From Diphasiastrum complanatum (lineage: Eukaryota; Streptophyta; Lycopodiopsida; Lycopodiales; Lycopodiaceae), in assembly GCA_029204225.1 (NCBI GenBank), contig CM055097.1, forward strand, positions 30,347,785-30,411,784: 64,000 bases of DNA, given 5' to 3'. This document shows positions 60,491 through 64,000 of this stretch, one piece after another. How positions within the stretch are numbered: position 1 is the first letter of the stretch; each line of letters starts with the position of its first letter. A program made the position numbers and the translations under genes. Below the pieces are notes generated by a model. It worked only from the letters and a program-made list of their open reading frames with translations, was not told where the DNA came from and made no database searches.

Positions 60491-63189
60491 CAACTCTTGA
60501 AGAGTCTAAAGTCTATGAAGAGCCCTCATAGTCCTCAGAGTATGATTCACCAGTGGAGTTGGCGCATAAGGCTAACAAGGAGTACACTCAAGTGTGTGTA
60601 TCAAATAGAGAAAATGCTAGAATCCTTGGAGGATCTATGAGACAACTAATCATAGGATTAGCCCTGATACATTAGTTATTTTAAGATCCAATATTAAATC
60701 TCAAAAATCAAGAAGATTGAGACCTTTCACCAGTCAAATAAGATCTTTGTGTGATGCCAATTAAAAAACAAATTCAGCTAGCCAAAAGGTTAAGTAGCCC
60801 AATCTATAGTAGTCTCCTTGACATAAGTAAAAGAAACAACACCTATTTCAAAAGATAGAAAACAATTTTCTACCTACAATAAGCAGGTAATCTCCTCTTG
60901 GAAAAATGGGTTTTGATTTGTAGCATCAACTGTTGATGTACTTACTTGTATAGATAGGTTGTCTGAACGGTGAAGAAATTGTCAAATACAATAGTAGATT
61001 TTTTTATAGTTAATGAAGGGTTCAAAGTTTGAGCTGCTATGATTTAGTGATAAAAAAATTTAGTTGAATCATTATTGATGGTCGGTAATGTTTTGTTGAA
61101 TAGGCTAACATATTGAAAGGATTTGGAAGATGCTAGAGCAAGGTATGAGGTAGGAAAAGAGAAGAAAACAAAAACACTAAAAGAAGTGGAGTTGTGACTG
61201 TGTACTCAAAATGGTCAAACAAAATAGGAAAATTGTTTGGTATTGTGAATCCATCATTAGGTACATAGTGGTTTGATATGATTACAAATATCGATTCTTC
61301 GAAGTTGGGATTCACATTTGGCTTGGAGAAGTTGCCTAGATTACGTTGTGCTTGTGTGGAGAATGACATCTGAAATCAATGCCTAGAAATGAGTCTTGGT
61401 ATGTTGGAATTCCAAACAATGATAAGGACTATAGTTGTTGGGTCGCAAAAGAGACGTGGTTCTTCCACTTGTTGGATCAAGTTGAATGTACCTTGCTAGA
61501 GTGCCAGCATTATAGTAAAAATACATTTTTGCTATAACAATTGTTTCATTTAATTTCCATGTGTTTTTCAAATATTGATTTTCAATTGTTTGTGTGTATG
61601 CAATAGAAAAATTCATGTTGCCAACATGTTCATCTTTGAAGTCATATCCATCAAGATTGAAAAGTCAATATAGGAAACAATTGTTTTATATGATTGAGAC
61701 TAACATGGATCTTTCTCGAGAGGGACAAGATCCTGATGTTATAAATAGTGCCAAAAGACTTGTTTGGAGGTTATAATTTCATTTAATGCATTAGCAGCAC
61801 AACTCCATTTTGTCCCTTGCAAGGAACAACCCTTGCGAGTTCATATTATAACATGACTTTGTTTTCAGTTTTGTTTAATTGTTTTAGATAGGTTTGTAAA
61901 GCAATCATTTAACAAGAGTAAAATCAGAAAAATGCCAGATAGTTTGAGATTTTGGTGCTTGGTTGACTCTGAGGCAAGTCCATGTACTCTGAAAAGTACA
62001 TCTTGAGATGAGACCAAGGGATTAGTGAGTGGGAGGTAGCCAATAACCCATGGTGGTTAGACTTTTCATAGGGTGATTGCCCATTTGAGGAGAAAGGCCT
62101 TTATGAATTGCATTTGAAAGGCCAATTGATCGTGATGATTTCTATCTTCGTGGATCTTGCGGATGTTACTAATGCTTTAGATTCCAAGCTACAATATGTC
62201 TGATCTTGTGGATGTTACTGGTACATTTCAACAATAGTTGTTAGTGTACTCAATTTTTTTTTGCTACAATATAAATACTCCTTTGGCTATATGTAATTTC
62301 AGAGAATGAGCCACACCGGAGACATCAAGATATGCCAAACAGAAGCATGGTAGAAAAGCACTCTTAGATAGACAAACTGAGAATCGGAATGATTCACAAC
62401 TTTTGGTAGATGTGTGCCTCATAAATGGAGGCATGAAGAATATGATTATTGGCCTTTGCCAACTACATTATAGAATTATCGGCCTTTGCCAACTACATCA
62501 TATGAGTAAATCTTAAATAATGAATTTTTTTACATTTTTTTAATCAATGACATGTTGAAACAAAATAATTTTGGTTTGTTCTTAAAAATGAATTTATTGT
62601 CATGTGGTCTGGTGCACTTGGTGGATGGCTGTATATTGAATATCACTCCAGGTTGTGTGAAAAAGATCCATCACATCTGAATTGAGTCAACTAATAGAGA
62701 AGGTGAAATTTTGTGGTCTTCATGGTTGTACAAGAAAAAAAAACAAGTATCATATAGTGCAAATTTGATTGTTCTTGATTTTTTGACAAATTTTCTGCCT
62801 GATAGCATCAGTGACTATGTTCCATCATGGAATGAATGTACCAATGATTATTGGATGAAGCACTACAATTGGCTAACACACTAGTTGATGATAATGATTG
62901 GGTTGTGTGTTTTGTAAGTATTGATTCGAGAGTTATTTTCTATCTTCAATTGCAGGAATGACGTTATGACGAATTATCATTTTGAGAGGAATTGATCATT
63001 TCGGGAAGACTCGAAATGCTGTAGGTATGGTTCATGTACGTTCGTTGATTGGATTGGCATTTTTAAAAATGTTTTGGATTATTTGTGACAGGTGTCTCCC
63101 ATTTATCTCTGGTTTTTTCCATGGACCTATATGTATTGAGTTGTGTTGAAAATACATGACCATTGCCCACTTGCTAGTGTAGGCATGCT
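60491..63189. other. Intergenic, no gene recognised
   Basis: Broken frames only. Two local duplications are visible: GATCTTGYGGATGTTACT at about 62153 and 62203, and GCCTTTGCCAACTACAT at about 62453 and 62483. The frame near 62770-62880 (NLIVLDFLTNFLPDSISDYV) looks protein-like but was not identified. Confidence 0.45.
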
Positions 63190-63541
63190 TTGGATCTTTC
63201 CATGTTTAGATCTTCGTTGGATACATGGATTCATTACCTGCCAACATCTGAGAGAATGCAAGTAGAAAAATTCAAACAAGAAGTGGTGGCAAAAAAGTCC
63301 ACTACTTATGCACTATATAGTCGACACATTTTGTTGTCTTGGTGGGGCGGTTCTAGATCCCATGGTTGGATGTGGGTCTACGATGCTTGTAAAAATACAA
63401 GATGACATGGATAGTGATACATTGGTGATCCAATGCATCATTGGATTGTACCGTAAGAGTAAGTGCACATGTCCACAATGTATGTTATATTGCTTTTACC
63501 ACTACTTTTGTGGCGCTCAACTTCATAGATCGCAAGGTTAA
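63190..63541 (+). pseudogene. Unidentified coding remnant with a methyltransferase-like string
   Basis: Two overlapping plus-strand frames. The second (63308-63541) contains GGAVLDPMVGCGSTMLV, resembling motif I of class I methyltransferases (VLDPF.GSGTT-type), followed by CTCPQC. No other methyltransferase motif was found, and the frame is short. Identification is weak. Confidence 0.2.
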
Positions 63542-64000
63542 TTCCATGGCTTGCCTCGTAACGGAGTTAATTGTTCCATTGACAAGTGCTCATTCATAAA
63601 AAACAAAGTGTTCGAAGCTTTGAAGTCATCATCTGATAGGCAGGTTGAATATACTACAACAAATACCTGCAAAACTGGCCATTGTGATCCCATTTTCAGA
63701 ACAGAATTGTAGGAAAAAGTTTACGTTCTTCCTCGGGCTCAGGGTTAGGCTGCTTGGCAGAGCATCTGAGACTGGAAAGAATCGTACAACAACTCCAAAG
63801 AGATAACTTGAGACGAAAGTTTGCACAATGTTATCTTCCTAAGTTGGTCTCACATATTAGGTTAGAAGTTAAGATCTGTTTTTTTGTGTTCTTGTTTGGA
63901 AATGTAAATATTGTAGATAAGCTTTGATCTGCTCTGTCTTCTTTTCTTTCTTTCTTTGCTATAAATAGCTCTTGAGTTTTTGATTTACTGCATGTTTTTG
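63542..64000. other. Window end, TATA-like box without a visible gene
   Basis: No gene seen. CTATAAATAGC at 63959-63969 is a good plant TATA box on the plus strand, preceded by a pyrimidine-rich stretch. It may belong to an LTR or gene continuing beyond the window. Confidence 0.4.

Overview
The window is plant nuclear DNA, almost certainly from a flowering plant. Its single intact gene is a 25-exon TOPLESS-related (TPL/TPR) transcriptional co-repressor on the minus strand. Everything else is retrotransposon-derived sequence, long dinucleotide microsatellites (mostly CT/GA) and AT-rich spacer. The species cannot be named from sequence alone.

Layout. 1-2412: microsatellites, then the 5' LTR of an old Ty3/gypsy element. 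2413-10790: that element's leader, split by a structurally complete but coding-dead chromovirus-type Ty3/gypsy element (3171-9916, minus strand, two 1078-bp LTRs, TTTTA target duplication), then the rest of the old element's reverse transcriptase. 10867-14059: decayed Ty1/copia element. 14060-15019: unidentified broken coding sequence. 15020-19476: copia LTR with internal tandem repeats, primer site and gag, followed by two related LTRs in inverted orientation. 19477-22740: coding remnants, including a copia pol fragment split by a solo LTR with GACAA target duplications. 22741-29900: spacer, an unidentified 290-codon frame, a LINE fragment and microsatellites. 29940-39025: the TPR gene. 39026-43600: its 5' flank and repeat-rich spacer. 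43604-47532: copia and gypsy fragments joined end to end, with a fourfold 17-bp primer-site array. 47833-53409: minus-strand Ty3/gypsy pol followed by an extra same-strand frame of unknown function. 53800-59035: nested old copia and gypsy remnants between degenerate long direct repeats. 59036-64000: spacer with one weak coding remnant.

The TPR gene would encode a 1141-residue nuclear co-repressor (LisH/CTLH N-terminal domain, Pro-rich linker, WD40 propellers). No transposon was recognised inside its introns. Every transposon reading frame examined is broken by stops, frameshifts or lost catalytic residues, so no autonomous element is evident. No clearly new biological system is visible. The best leads are the primer-site array, the extra frame downstream of an integrase, the inverted-LTR palindrome and the gag-only copia element.
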